The notes under the pieces: model-generated
Databases searched by the model: none
Seen by the model: only the letters and a program-made list of their open reading frames with translations
What the model was told of the DNA's origin: nothing
Position numbers and translations under genes: made by a program
Assembly: GCA_963691815.1 (NCBI GenBank)
Contig: OY829645.1
Coordinates: 9,038,856-9,102,855, forward strand
From: Echiichthys vipera
Taxonomy: Eukaryota; Chordata; Actinopteri; Perciformes; Trachinidae
Length of the DNA stretch: 64,000 nucleotides
Reading direction: 5' to 3'
Part shown: positions 1 through 12,000 of the stretch, in pieces
Layout of the letters: each line of letters begins with the position of its first letter
Numbering within the stretch: the first letter of the stretch is position 1

Positions 1-116
1 TCAGTGCTCAGCCTGAGCTCTGTTCATGGGAGACCTTTGTTTTGATTGGTCAGCATTGCGGCCAATCAGATGTGAGGATACAGGATCATACCATTATGTG
101 AAGGAGCACCTCCCTC

Positions 117-143
117 TTTGTCTGTCTGTCTGTCTGTCTGTCT
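117..143. repeat. TCTG tetranucleotide microsatellite
   Basis: About six uninterrupted copies of the TCTG/CTGT unit. A complementary GACA tract lies near the right edge at 63776-63808, beside the second copy of the dispersed repeat found at 330-560. The tract may therefore travel with that repeat family. Confidence 0.85.
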
Positions 144-329
144 AAGATTATTTGCATTATTTGCAGTTTTGTTGTTAATTTGTGTTTTGTTGTTAATTTG
201 TGCAATAAAATGTTTGATTAAGATAATAAACAAAAGAATGGTTTTGTAACAGAATAAATGCACAAAATTAGGCAATTGTGAGGGTTCTCATAAAAAACAT
301 TTAACATGAAAGAGGTATCAACACACAAA

Positions 330-560
330 CCATTATTTTTTGGCTTGGATTATTATCTTGGCTGATTTAATTCAGCATTTTGTTAGGGTTAGGGGTTATA
401 GTTAGGGAGTAGTGTTAGGGTCTACACAGGCCTATCTGCCGTGGGACTCAGCACTGATTGTGGAAAAAATAACAGACCGGGGAATATAGAACATCCGACC
501 TTTTTCGTAAAAAAGGGTCCTATGTTTCACATACAAAGCGGGGAACATAGGAAGCTTCCA
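330..560. repeat. Dispersed repeat, copy 1 (related copy at right edge)
   Basis: This stretch shares ordered blocks with 63420-63770. The shared blocks are a GTTAGGGTTAGGGGTT block, GTCTACAYAGGCCTAT, a CTGYSGTGG block, a TGTGGAAAAA block and AAAAAGGGTCCTATGTTTC. The copy at the right edge has inverted arms; this one appears degraded. The GTTAGGG motif resembles telomeric repeat by chance and is not a telomere. Confidence 0.6.
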
Positions 561-1688
561 TATGAAGCATGGAGAGGAGTCTTTTGTGCACTATGTCCAC
601 TGCTTTGCTGCTAGAGAGCAATCGAGAGAGCTTCATGTTTCTGTTGGTAGCCTATGTCACAAAATTCTATTCAGTATATGATTGGCCAAAACAGGGTTCT
701 CAGAGTAGGTTAGTCAGTGTGACATACTTTTCGGCCCCACTGATGTGTGTTGTCACCATAACAGCTAACAACACATGGAATTTCAAATGACCAACAAACA
801 ATTCAATGTTCCTTCTACTCTTATTCTATTTATATGGTCAGAATGCTGCTTGTATGTCATTTGACTAAAGGCCTTCTTGTGCTTCTGGAAATGAGTGTCA
901 CTGCAGACAATATTGGTTTTGGGTTATTTTGTTCAAGACCCTTTTATGATCCCCAAGGAAAAATTGGCTGTGCTGCAGTAGCAATAAAAAAGCAAAACAA
1001 CAACACAAGGGAAGACACAATATAAAAAACATATATACCCACACATAACAACACATATGAATTGTGAAACTAACAAATTAATGAAAAAAAAGAACAAGAA
1101 AAGGGATGGAGAAACAGACACGGTTGGAGACGTACTCATTCTACCTGTACTCTACAGAGTTGAGCAGTGAAATGGCAGAGGCTATAAAAGAGAATTTATA
1201 TCTGTTATTTTTTGCTAATGTTTGTCTGAGGCAGGAACCAGAGGGCAAGAACTTATATAATGGATTCCGATTGGCTGCGTGAGTCATTCTGATTTATGGT
1301 TTGTCTGATATTTTTTATTTTTACAGCATTGTCTTTTTGTTGTTTTGAAACTGAGGTCCAAGCTTATGTATTTTGCCTCTACTGCTTAATGGTACACTTG
1401 TGCATTGCGCCACCAAGTGGTGTCCATTATGCTGTGTTCAGGTGCTGTCCGAAATATTATAACAACAACCACAACAACATTGTAACAATATTATAACAAG
1501 GCGATCATATGACTACATGAGATGAACGGACTCGGATTTGTGATTTGTATGTATACCGGACTGGAATATATTTCGTGTCTTTAAATCTTTAACTGTGTTG
1601 CTACAACATCTCATGTCATCTCATCTCATATGAAATCGTTTGCGTTTACGACGGTCTTTGAAGAGCACCAGTTGTTTACGTCATCAGC

Positions 1689-1761
1689 ATGAGACAGAAA
1701 CGGGTGAAAGGTGTTTTGCTTGTGTGAAACGGATTGTTGTATCTTGGACTACATGAAGTAG
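1689..1761 (+). promoter_or_regulatory. Short upstream ORFs in the putative ACAD9 leader
   Basis: Two short upstream frames precede the ACAD9 start. ATG at 1689 is followed by 11 further codons and TGA at 1725-1727. ATG at 1753 reads ATG-AAG-TAG. Both would lie in the 5' leader if transcription starts upstream of 1689, and could reduce or regulate translation. The transcription start is not visible, so this is inference. Confidence 0.35.
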
Positions 1762-1778
1762 AGGTATCTGCCAGAAGA

Positions 1779-1955
1779 ATGATGACTTTAAACAGATGTG
1801 TCGTCTCGTCTATTCAAGTCGGACAGCGGCTGCTCGCCTGTAAAGTGAGGCATGGCGGGAAAAAAGTGTTACATCTGCAGCAGCGGATGTACATTAAAAC
1901 GCACTCAAGAAACCTCGCTTATGCCAAGGATTTGTTCCTTGGTCAGGTGAACAAG
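1779..1955 (+). CDS. acad9: ACAD9 exon 1: mitochondrial targeting region
   Basis: This exon encodes 59 residues. The first 50 contain many Arg and Lys and no Asp or Glu, as expected of a cleavable mitochondrial presequence. It ends at YAKDLFLGQVNK, which aligns with the human segment FAKELFLGKIKK where the mature protein begins. The donor is AAG|gtaacg. Confidence 0.9.
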
Positions 1956-4900
1956 GTAACGTAACTTAGAGTTGACTTGTGCATATTTATGTCGTTAGAA
2001 CTTAGATGCAAAGTAAGTAGTCTGTCTTTCTATTCAGCTGTAAAGATTGTTTCCCTGTTGATTCGTGTTTGTAACCTTAAACCTCAATCTAACCCCAACT
2101 AGTGATCTGTGCCGTGGTTAGAGGCGACGGGTCTGCTGGCAGACATGGGACTATTTAGTCCAAGTTTCAAACAAGTCCCAAGTTAGTTTGTCTTGGGCAG
2201 GTCAAGTCGAGTCATTAGTTAAGGCAAGTCAAGGTCAACCTGTTCAAATGCATGACAATTAATTTAATTTGTATTAATTATATAATAATTATTCATATTC
2301 AACTGAATGGATGTAACCAACAAAAAACAAATGACCCATTTATTTTTTTGGTTCTTCTCAATCAAAAATATATCCCCTCTCTAACACTTTTAAACAGTGA
2401 GATACTGACAGTCTGCAATGTCATCAAACAAAAGAGTGGATCTAGTCCACATTCAGAACATTAACATATAAGCATCAAATATGTGCTATATAAACGTGCA
2501 GTGGTGTCATGCGTGTGTTGTAATCTGAGTTTCTCTGTTTGTGTTAATAGCCTGTCCGGCCGGTCTGTTAATGTGGAGGTCATCCCAGCACACCTTTTCA
2601 GTATTTAAAGTAGAGCTCCTAGGGGTGTTATACTTTACAACCCTGAGTACCGTAGGCTACACTTTGGCAAACACAAGTACTATGCAAACACAAGTATTAC
2701 GCAAAGACACATGTAGCTCTCTGCTAAAATCAGGCCCCCTGTAGAGAAAATATTGAAATTTTATAGTTAAGTGTTAAAATCCCGTTGCATCTCCTTCTCG
2801 TGGACTCAATATGTCTCGCCACACCCCTTCATTCACATTCTGAATGTATGGTATATTTTTTTATATTGTATCATGACAGTGATGGTGCTGTCGGTTTAAC
2901 TTCTATGTTGCATCTTCAAAAGAGCACAATAAAAATGTGGTAATATCTGCATCTATTATTGATTTACCGTGTGTGCCGGTAAAATTTCTGGTTGCGCTTT
3001 TTAAGATAAGTGTAATTCACAAAGCATTTTAGTACTAAAAGTAGCTCCTAAATCTATTAAAACGTAGGAGTCCTCTCGAGGATTAACTGATAGTGAGCTT
3101 TTAAAAAGGTATCGTCTTAATTGAGATGGTATTATGAACGTGGTAGAGTTGGTCAGGGATGCCATCACATCACCAACCAATAAAAAACACCCAATAAAAC
3201 CACATATTGAAGTTGTTACAACTCACCGCTGTTTACCATGGGGAAAATGCAGCTGCAGGAGAGGGGAGGCAGCATTGACATGTATGCAAACTGTTTGCCA
3301 TGCTTCATGTTTTTGTAGAGATCCAAACTCCAAACCTCCCTTTGATGACATCTTTCCTTTCATCCACTTTTTCATTTTTCATTTCATGATCATTGGTCAA
3401 GTTTGGTTTTCTCTTCCGTTTTGGCAGAACAGATGTGTCCATATCAGTCATGGATATTCTAGCCCTATAATTCAAATGCTTCTTATATATGCCTACATAT
3501 CCGCTGATTGTCTAATGAGCTGTCAGACTTGTCAGTAGGCCCACCTGGCAGACAATAAGCTGAACATACTTGACAAATAAGTATACTATTGGTTTCATAT
3601 TAAATCACGTTATATTTTACATTTATAAATCTTTATTTTCACATAACAGGCTATTTCCCAAAGTGTTTCTATCGTAAATTCACTCTTAGGGACTCATTCC
3701 CTCTCAGCCAATCACTGTGGGCATAGAAGGGATGGACATGATGTCATCCAAAGCAACCAGGTCAACCCCGCCCTCTAGTCTTAGTTCAGGAGTCCCTCCC
3801 ACTCCTTAGGAAAAGTTGGTCTCAGAGGCTTTGGGAATAGGTTTGAAGAAATTACTCTGAACTAGGAACTTTAAGTACTTCTTAGAGAACTCTCAGAGCT
3901 AAGATAAAATGTTTTGTAAATACGGCCCCAGCTACAGAGTTGTGAGAGGAAAGATTGTATCTAGCTAATGTTAACTAACAGCCCTCACGTTACACCCACA
4001 CTTTTAATGACATTGACAATGTTGAACATTTTTAATGTTAAACCTCAAACGTAAAATGAACACAGACAATTCATTAGAGTCATCATTTTGCAAGTCAAGT
4101 CATGAGTCTTTAACTTCCAAGTCAAGTCTCAAGTAATTGATTTTCTGTCAAGTGAAGTTGCAGGTCATCAAAACAGTGACTTGATTCAACTCAAGTCCAA
4201 ATCACCAAGTCTCATGTCCATATCTCTGTCTGCAAGCAACAGAAAAGGTGTGGTTTTACCATAGACTTTATAAAAAATGGACATAGCATATCCTGTCTGT
4301 TCTCTCAACTTGATCCAATCGTCCTTGTCTACATCACCATCTTGTCAGTCTATGATCCCACCTAATTTCCACCTGAAATAAAAACTAGCCTGGTGCAAAA
4401 AAAATCTCCCCCTTCAGTGTTGTTATGGAAATATGACCTAAACATACAGACTAGAATGTTTTTTGTACCAGGCCTTAAACAGGTTAGGGGCAGTTGTGAC
4501 TCAGTGGAAGAGTGGGTCATTCTCCGTTTAAGAGATCATGTTAAAGATGCTAAAATGTGATTTGGATGAGGCGTTGGTGACCATAATTTCTGTCAGCAAA
4601 ATTAAGTGAAAATCAAGCCAAATTTTCTCTCATCTGACATGTTTTTCACTGATTGCACTGGAATCTGCATGCAGCTGTGGCATCTGAATGCAGAAGCAGA
4701 CACTTATTTGTTTTCTCTGTGAGGAGTTGGTGATTTGATTTTGAAAACAGTGTGTTTGTCCTTCAGGCTGAGGTCTTCCCTTATCCAGAAATTGGAAATG
4801 AAGAAGTGGATGAGATCAACCAGCTTGTTGCACCCGTGGAGAGATTCTTCAACGAGGAAGGTGAGAGAGGAGTTGAATTAAACCATAAATACCATTAGCA

Positions 4901-5335
4901 ACCTGCAGCACACATCTTTATACTTGAATGATGATCTTAAGGTTTGTTAGCTCTGAGTAATTTGATGAATTGATAATGTGATTTCAGTCGACTCAGCAAA
5001 GATTGACCGAGAAGCCAAAATTCCTCCAGAGACTTTGAATGGGTTGAAGGAGCTCGGGCTGTTTGGAATCATGGTTCCTGAGGAGTATGGTAAGATGACT
5101 GACACATGGAGCCTGAAACAAATTAAAACATTAGAGTAAATAAGCTGTTCCTAAAAATGTGCACCCATGTAACTACCAGAAATGTATGTTACATTGTGAC
5201 TACATTTATGAGCCACTTTCAATACAGATTGTTTCCACTGGTGAAGTATTCCTTTAGGCAATAGCATCTATAGGCATCACTGAAGTACCAGCAATGACTG
5301 TAAAGCACACCCTCTACTGTGATATTGCAATTAAG

Positions 5336-5379
<44 letters not shown>

Positions 5380-5979
5380 CATACATACATAATTATATAT
5401 CTGTTACTTACAAAATACAACATATAATCAAAATGGGGCAATTCACTCTCAAAACAAAAAAAAATAGCAGACAGGATTTCTAGTCCTTGTTGAGTCAGCT
5501 AGCCAAAGCTATAACATTAGCTTTGTAGAGATCGAGGGGTTTCTCAAACTGAATAAATACCACACAGAAACACAAAACTGTCTTGCTATTTCAGTCTTGT
5601 TACAACTAAGATATCTGCTGAAAAACGTAATTTTCCATGGACATAGCTATATACTCCATCTGCAAACTTAATATGCAGGCTATTTTTAAGATAGCGCTTT
5701 TGCGCGGCACACCTGATGTGATCCAAACATTTCCAGGAACAATTACCTAACTTGTAAGTTGTTAAATAAGACTTACTTATATAAATTATGTTATATAAAT
5801 ATGTTGAAGCAGGGTTTTTTTCTGGCCAAAATTTGGGCTGAGGCGGGCAGGGGAGCAAAAATTTTCACTGAATACTGAACAACTTTATGTGCACAAGACC
5901 ACGTCCACCTTCACCCTCAGCCCAAGAACCAAAACAGTTCCCTACAAAATATCACTCACTGTTTACATTATTATTGTTG

Positions 5980-6037
<58 letters not shown>

Positions 6038-9000
6038 CATTATTATTTCCACCCTTATTATTTGTGAGCACTAAGTGTTCCAGGGCTGACGTCGAAACAT
6101 GGAAGTTTAGCATTCTGCTGGTTTGCATAATCCAACACGGATTATGTCAGAAATGACTCACGTTTATGATACTTTCACGTTTTGTTCAGTCAGTCTTCAA
6201 ATTTGAATACCTTTTTATATTATGTTTGAAGCTTAAATGTGATCGGCAGAAGTAAAAAGCTAACGTTTAACGGACTAACGTTACTACACTGTTGCATGAC
6301 TGACGTCACCATCACTAAGCTTTCCACTGATTTCAGCCGCTAGATTTTAAAAACATTGTATAATGGGGAAACGGGACAGTTTTACTTTTACTTGTTTATA
6401 TTTGTTTACTATATATACTACAATTTCAGCGAGGCGGCCATCTCAAAATTTATAAGGCAGGAAAAACCCTGTTGAAGGGTTTCTGCAAATGCACTTCAAG
6501 TTCCTGTGTTAGACTGGGGTTCTTAATTTAATTTCATGAGTAAAAATGTATTAAAAACATCCTCCCATGTGTATGCCTGTGTATTACCATTCATCAAACC
6601 TTGGTCAACTTCTGACAAGTAAAAGTGTAATGAAGTGAACGTTCAAGTCTGAATTCAGATTCAGGCTCACTCTTATGTGTCTGACAGGCGCAGGTACATT
6701 TCACCCCAATTCCAATGAAGTTGGGATGTTGTGTAAAACGTAAATAAAAACAGAATACAATTATTTGCAAATCCTTTTCAACCTATATTCATTTGGATAC
6801 CCTACAAAGACAAGATATTTAATGTTCAAACTGATGAACTTGATTGTTTTTTGGAAATATTCACTAATTTTTAACTTGATCGAGGGAAAACGTTCCAATA
6901 AAGCTGGGACAGGGGAAACACAAGACTGTGAAAGTTGCTCCAAAAAACACCTGTTTGGAACATTCCACAGGTGAACAGGTTCATTGGAAACAGGTGAGTG
7001 TCATGATCGGGTATAAAAGGAGCATCCCCGAAAGACTCAGTCATTCACAAGCAAGGATGGGGCAAGGTTCACCACTTTGTTAACAACTGTGAGCAAATAG
7101 GCCAACAGTTTAAGAACAACCTTTCTCAATGTAAGATATTTGGGGATTTCATCATCTACAGTCCATAATATCATCAAAACATTCAGAAGTCTGGAGAAAT
7201 CTCTGCACGTAAGTATCAAGGCCCAAAACCATTGTCAGTTAACACAGTTTGTTACTACATCTACAAGTGCAAGTTAAAACTCTACCATGCAAAGTTAAAG
7301 CCATATATCAACAACACCCAGAAATGCCGCCGGCTTCTCTGGGCCGAGCTCATCTGAGATGGACTGACGCAAAGTGGAAAATTGTTTTTGGAATCATAGA
7401 CGTTGTGTCCTCTGGGCCAAAGAGGAAAAAGGACCATCCAGATTGTTATCAGCATCTGTGATGGTCAGAGGGTGTGTTAGTGCCCATGGCATCATGGGTA
7501 ACTTGCACATTTGTAAATGCAGCATTAATTCTGAAAGGTTTTGGAGCAACATATGGGACGTCCCTGCTTATTTCAGCAAGACATGCCAAGCCACATTCTG
7601 CACGTGTTACAACAGCGTGGCTTTGTAGTAAAATAGTGCAGGTAGTAGACTGGTGAAATTTGTGGCGCATTATGAAGTGCAAAATACAGCAAGGAAGAAA
7701 CACCGGACTGCTGTGCAACTGATGTCGTACATCAAACAAGAATGGGAAAGAATTACACCTACAGAGCTGCAACAATTAGTGTCCTCAGTTCCCAAATGCT
7801 TATTGAGTGTTGTTAAAAGGAAAGGCGATGAAACACAATGGTAAAAATGCCCCTGTCCTTATTTCAATGAATGTTTGCAAAAACAACAATAAGGTTTACC
7901 AGTTTGAACATTATCTTGTCTCTGTAGTGTATTCAACTGAATATAGGTTGAAGAAATTTGCAAATCGTATTCTGTTTTTATTTTACGTTTTACACAACAT
8001 CGCAACTTCATTGGAATGGAGATTGTCATTACTGCTGACTCACAATGGCGGATCAACAGACAAATGGAGCATATGAAGGCTTCATGCAACATCACAAGCT
8101 GCCAATCTACTGACGTCGTAAACGATTAATGATTAATCAATTATTGATTGTTAAGGCAGACGACCATTGAAGATAGTAACATTTTCTTTTCTTTTCTTTT
8201 TTTTCATCCCAGGGGGACTTGGATTGTCCAACACCATGTATGCGCGACTGGCAGAGATCATCTCATTGGACGGCTCTATTGCTGTAACCCTGGCTGCACA
8301 CCAAGCCATTGGACTGAAGGTAAGAATGGAATAATCTGGTCTGCTAGAAATACTCTTCTCATCACTTGGCTCATCATCTGCATGTCTGTTGTAAAGAAAC
8401 TGGGGGCACAGTTTTAGTCAATGACTAATGATTCCAAAAGTGTGGGCTGCGGCTCCCAGATGGGCTGTGAAGGTACTGCAATCGGGAGGGGAGGTCGTTT
8501 ACAATAAATGATACAAAGTTTCAATTTTTGTAAGTAAGTTTGGATTTACCACAAAACAAAGCCATGGGAAAAAAAAAAAAACAAAGCCATGGGATTTCAA
8601 TAATGTGTCGGTCTTTATTTATCTGACATATTTTTGATCTGTAACATATCTTATCTCATCTTTGAGATTTGTTGCTTTACAAATTGTTACATGCATGTGG
8701 ATGGATTATGAATTTGCACTGCATTGGACTGTGTGTTGATGAGAGTGACTAAAGGTTTGTGCCCTGGTCTATGATAATCAGTGTTAGTCTCGTTACTCAA
8801 AATATGTAATAATTTACTCATTTCACAGTAATATTACTTTACTTCTTACTCAAGGAAAAAAGTAATTAATTAAATTACTTTACGTTGTGATGTAATGTAA
8901 AATGATTGATGGTCAGCTTGATCCTTTTAATGACAGCATCAACATCTAAACAAACTGCATCAGAAAAACGTCTTCCGTTGTCACCCAGGCAACAATACAT

Positions 9001-12000
9001 TAACTGCTCTGCATTACAATGTTCCAGTTGCTGTGGCAACATTAGTTCCATTTAGGGCTGCAGCTATCGAATATTTTTGTAATCGACTATTCTACCGATT
9101 AATCGAGTAATTGGATAAAAAGAAATTATAATTTTGTGTCAAAATTTATTATAATTTGCCTTAATTAGCAAAAAAATGTATTGCGTCTGGGGTAGGTCTA
9201 TTTGGTGTAGTAACCCAACAGGGGTGTGTGTGCGTATGCGTGTAGGTTTGCGTTTGCGTTTGCGTGTGCGCGCGCGTGTGTGGTGAGTGTGTGTGCGCCT
9301 GTGGCTGTTTCTCATGGGAGTTTACCACAGAAACACTCCCCCCTTGTCCCACATGACACTTAGGAATATCATAAACACACGTGTTTACTCAAACAGGTTT
9401 AAAGACAAATTAATTAAGAAAATGAATTAGAGATAGATATTATCAGGAAGAGCGAGTCGCTCTCTTCCTGTTTGCCGTAACAACAAGCAACGTACAAAAC
9501 GCCACTGACACATTTCCTCAAACAAAACTATAAAGACTAGGTAACATTATGTTAAACATTCATGAAAAACTAAACCTAGAGACATTCACGAGGACAGCTA
9601 ACGTTACACATTCTCCTACTGTTTATCTGTCACTACGGCAACCGCCCTCCTTAAACCTGAACAGCATAACTCGGTGAAGCGGTGTTAACAACGGGCTGCT
9701 TTCAGCTCAGACGCTGAATCATTGATGTGCTGTTGTGGTAGAACAGTTCTATTTAACAGTGGACACATTGCACCATTTTGGCTTCTTTTTTAAGTGTGAA
9801 ATGATCCTCCGCCTTTTCCTGATGTAGTGGGGTGCATCTGCAAAACGACCCGTGTGGAACAATGATCCCTGTGCTGAACAGGCCGCATAACGCGCAAGAA
9901 AGGAATGAAACATATCATCAAGGCAGAGATTTTGCCTCGATGCATTTTTGTAATCGAGTATAGTTATTCCAGTAATTGTTTCAGCCTTAGTTCCATTGCA
10001 TAAACTACATATGACATCTCCCCCTTTAATGTTATCATCAGTAAATGAATAACTTTCTTTCTCTCTCTTTTTTTTCCGAAAATAGTTGAGTCCTTCTGTT
10101 TCCCCAATCCCCCCAAAGGCCATATGGTCGACACATCAGTGTCTGTCAACAGGACTAGCCTGTTGACAGTCGTCCAGCTCTGGTTCGATACTGTCCTGAT
10201 GTCTGTGCAGGGGTGTGTGTGAATGTTTTGACTTCCTTCCGACTAGAAGAAGAAGGCTCTGGAGTGATAACATTTGCTGGCTGGGAAATCACTCCTGTAC
10301 TCTCAGCTGATGAAAGTAGGGCATCCTGGGCAGGTTGTGAAGACAGATTTGCCTGAAGATGGCGGCGGTTCCGTCATAACACTGCTCCTAGCGGTGTGTT
10401 GATGATGTACTTGGAGTCACACCCACTTTTCAAACGACTGCTGGTGTCACCCAGGCCTTTTCCTGATCCAACTTGGGCAGGACTGTGTCTCCAGGTCATA
10501 GTGGTGGAAGAGGTCTGGGTCCATGTTTGCAATTATCGTAGAAAGCTTGTTTTGCCTTCTCACCAGCATCTTTCTGTTCAACAGTCTTTCTGTTGGGCCA
10601 TTTAGGTCAAAGATTTTTCTCTAATGTGGGGAGTGTTGTTCCGATCATTCTCCCCATTAACAGTTCTGCTGGACTGACTCCTCTGGTGGCTCAGGGAGTT
10701 GATCTGTAGCACATGAGGGCTATGACTGGGTCTCCTTGTCAGAGGACTCTCTTCGCAGTCTGTACTGCTCTCTCCGGATGACCATTTCCTTGAGGATGGA
10801 GAGGGCTAGACACGATGTGCTTGAAGTCTAGCTGTTTTTTCAGCTCCTGGAATTCTGCACTGGAGAATTGAGGACCATTGTCACTCACCACCTCATCTGG
10901 GATCTCAAACCTTGCAACGTTTGCTTTAATTCCCTGAATGACTTGAGCACTTGTGATGGATGGCAGCACCTTGAGGAACCGTCAGTAATAATCTATTATT
11001 ACTAGGTAGTTGTTTTTCAGGCAGAGGTGTAGAGATGGTGTTACTGAGGGTTGTAATAAAGGACTGTATAATGGTTGTTCCCGGATCCTGATCTCTAGCT
11101 TTGCCCCAGGTGTGTCTGCCAAAACACAGATTCTGACAACTCTTCTTAGTTTGACTGTTTAATAAACTCAAGCAACAGTACAGAACATGGGCATAGCTTT
11201 GTGTGAGTGGTTCTAACCAAAAAAAGGAAAACCTATTATCATGCCCACATTAAATACACAAACATATATTGGCATGTGCACCTTAATAGTTGTAATAAAC
11301 ACACAGCTTTCTATAGATTATATACAGTGGAACTAATTAGTATAAACAGCACACTCACTAACTTAAATACAGAACAAATATGTAGCTACACATCCATTTC
11401 TAGCTGACCAATTAACAATCATATCCTGTGAAGTTGGCAAGTAGCCCCAAGCTAAGTGGCTATAATTATCAACTTGTAAAAACAAAGGATAATGAACTAG
11501 CAACATAAATAATAGGACTTACAGGTCTCATGGACGTACGCACACAAATGTAACAGATTATTCTCTGACTGGCAGCCTCCGCTCTCTCTCTCTCCTCTCT
11601 GCACTTTCTGCCGTCTTCAGGCTTGCGTGTGCTTGCTCCAGATGGACCGCGCACATCGGCCTCTAAACACTGTCACGCGCCCAGAGTAAATAATAACGGC
11701 CTACGTCCCTTTCGTACAAGATGAGCGGCTCTTTTTGTTGGGCCCGCTTTTGCTCTTGGCATGAGTGACATGGCATCACTGTATTCTTGAGTTCTGCAGA
11801 GATTCCAGGCCACCAAACTTAAGACTTTGCTCTGTCCCTACACTTTGTTAGCCCCTGATGTCTATCGTGTATTTTCTGTAGGATGTCGGCTCTCTGTGAC
11901 ATTGGAATGACGACCCTGCTTCCACGTAGGAGCAAACCATCAGCCTCTGATATCTCATTTTTCACCTTCATATATGCTCTTGACGTTTGGTGGTACATTT

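Larger units (their letters stand above)
1..1688. other. Upstream intergenic sequence, no gene seen
   Basis: No coding exon is recognisable between the left edge and the ACAD9 leader. The stretch holds a TCTG microsatellite near 117-143, a dispersed repeat copy near 330-560, and AT-rich unique-looking sequence. The short open frames on both strands lack codon structure, splice context or recognisable motifs. The ACAD9 promoter should lie in the last few hundred bases, but I see no TATA box I would defend. Confidence 0.6.

Noticed and set aside
380..420. Telomere-like GTTAGGG words
   Set aside because: Only two to three irregular copies, within a dispersed repeat that recurs at 63.5 kb. Not a telomeric array.
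3134..3538. 134-codon open frame as a gene
   Set aside because: It lies wholly inside a MITE-like insertion in ACAD9 intron 1, has no recognisable motif, and its composition is compatible with chance.
4494..4560. tRNA gene
   Set aside because: An A-box-like stretch is present, but no B-box and no cloverleaf can be drawn. At most it is a SINE relic.
5887..6156. Open frames with long Leu or Ile runs
   Set aside because: They are translations of a TTA microsatellite inside a MITE. There is no start context, splice support or domain.
9161..9352. His/Thr-rich frame on the - strand
   Set aside because: Produced by TG/CG simple repeats within a hAT element.
11469..11654. Arg/Glu-rich frame as a host gene
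   Set aside because: It lies in the unclassified insertion inside the gypsy element, with no motif and only a short frame.
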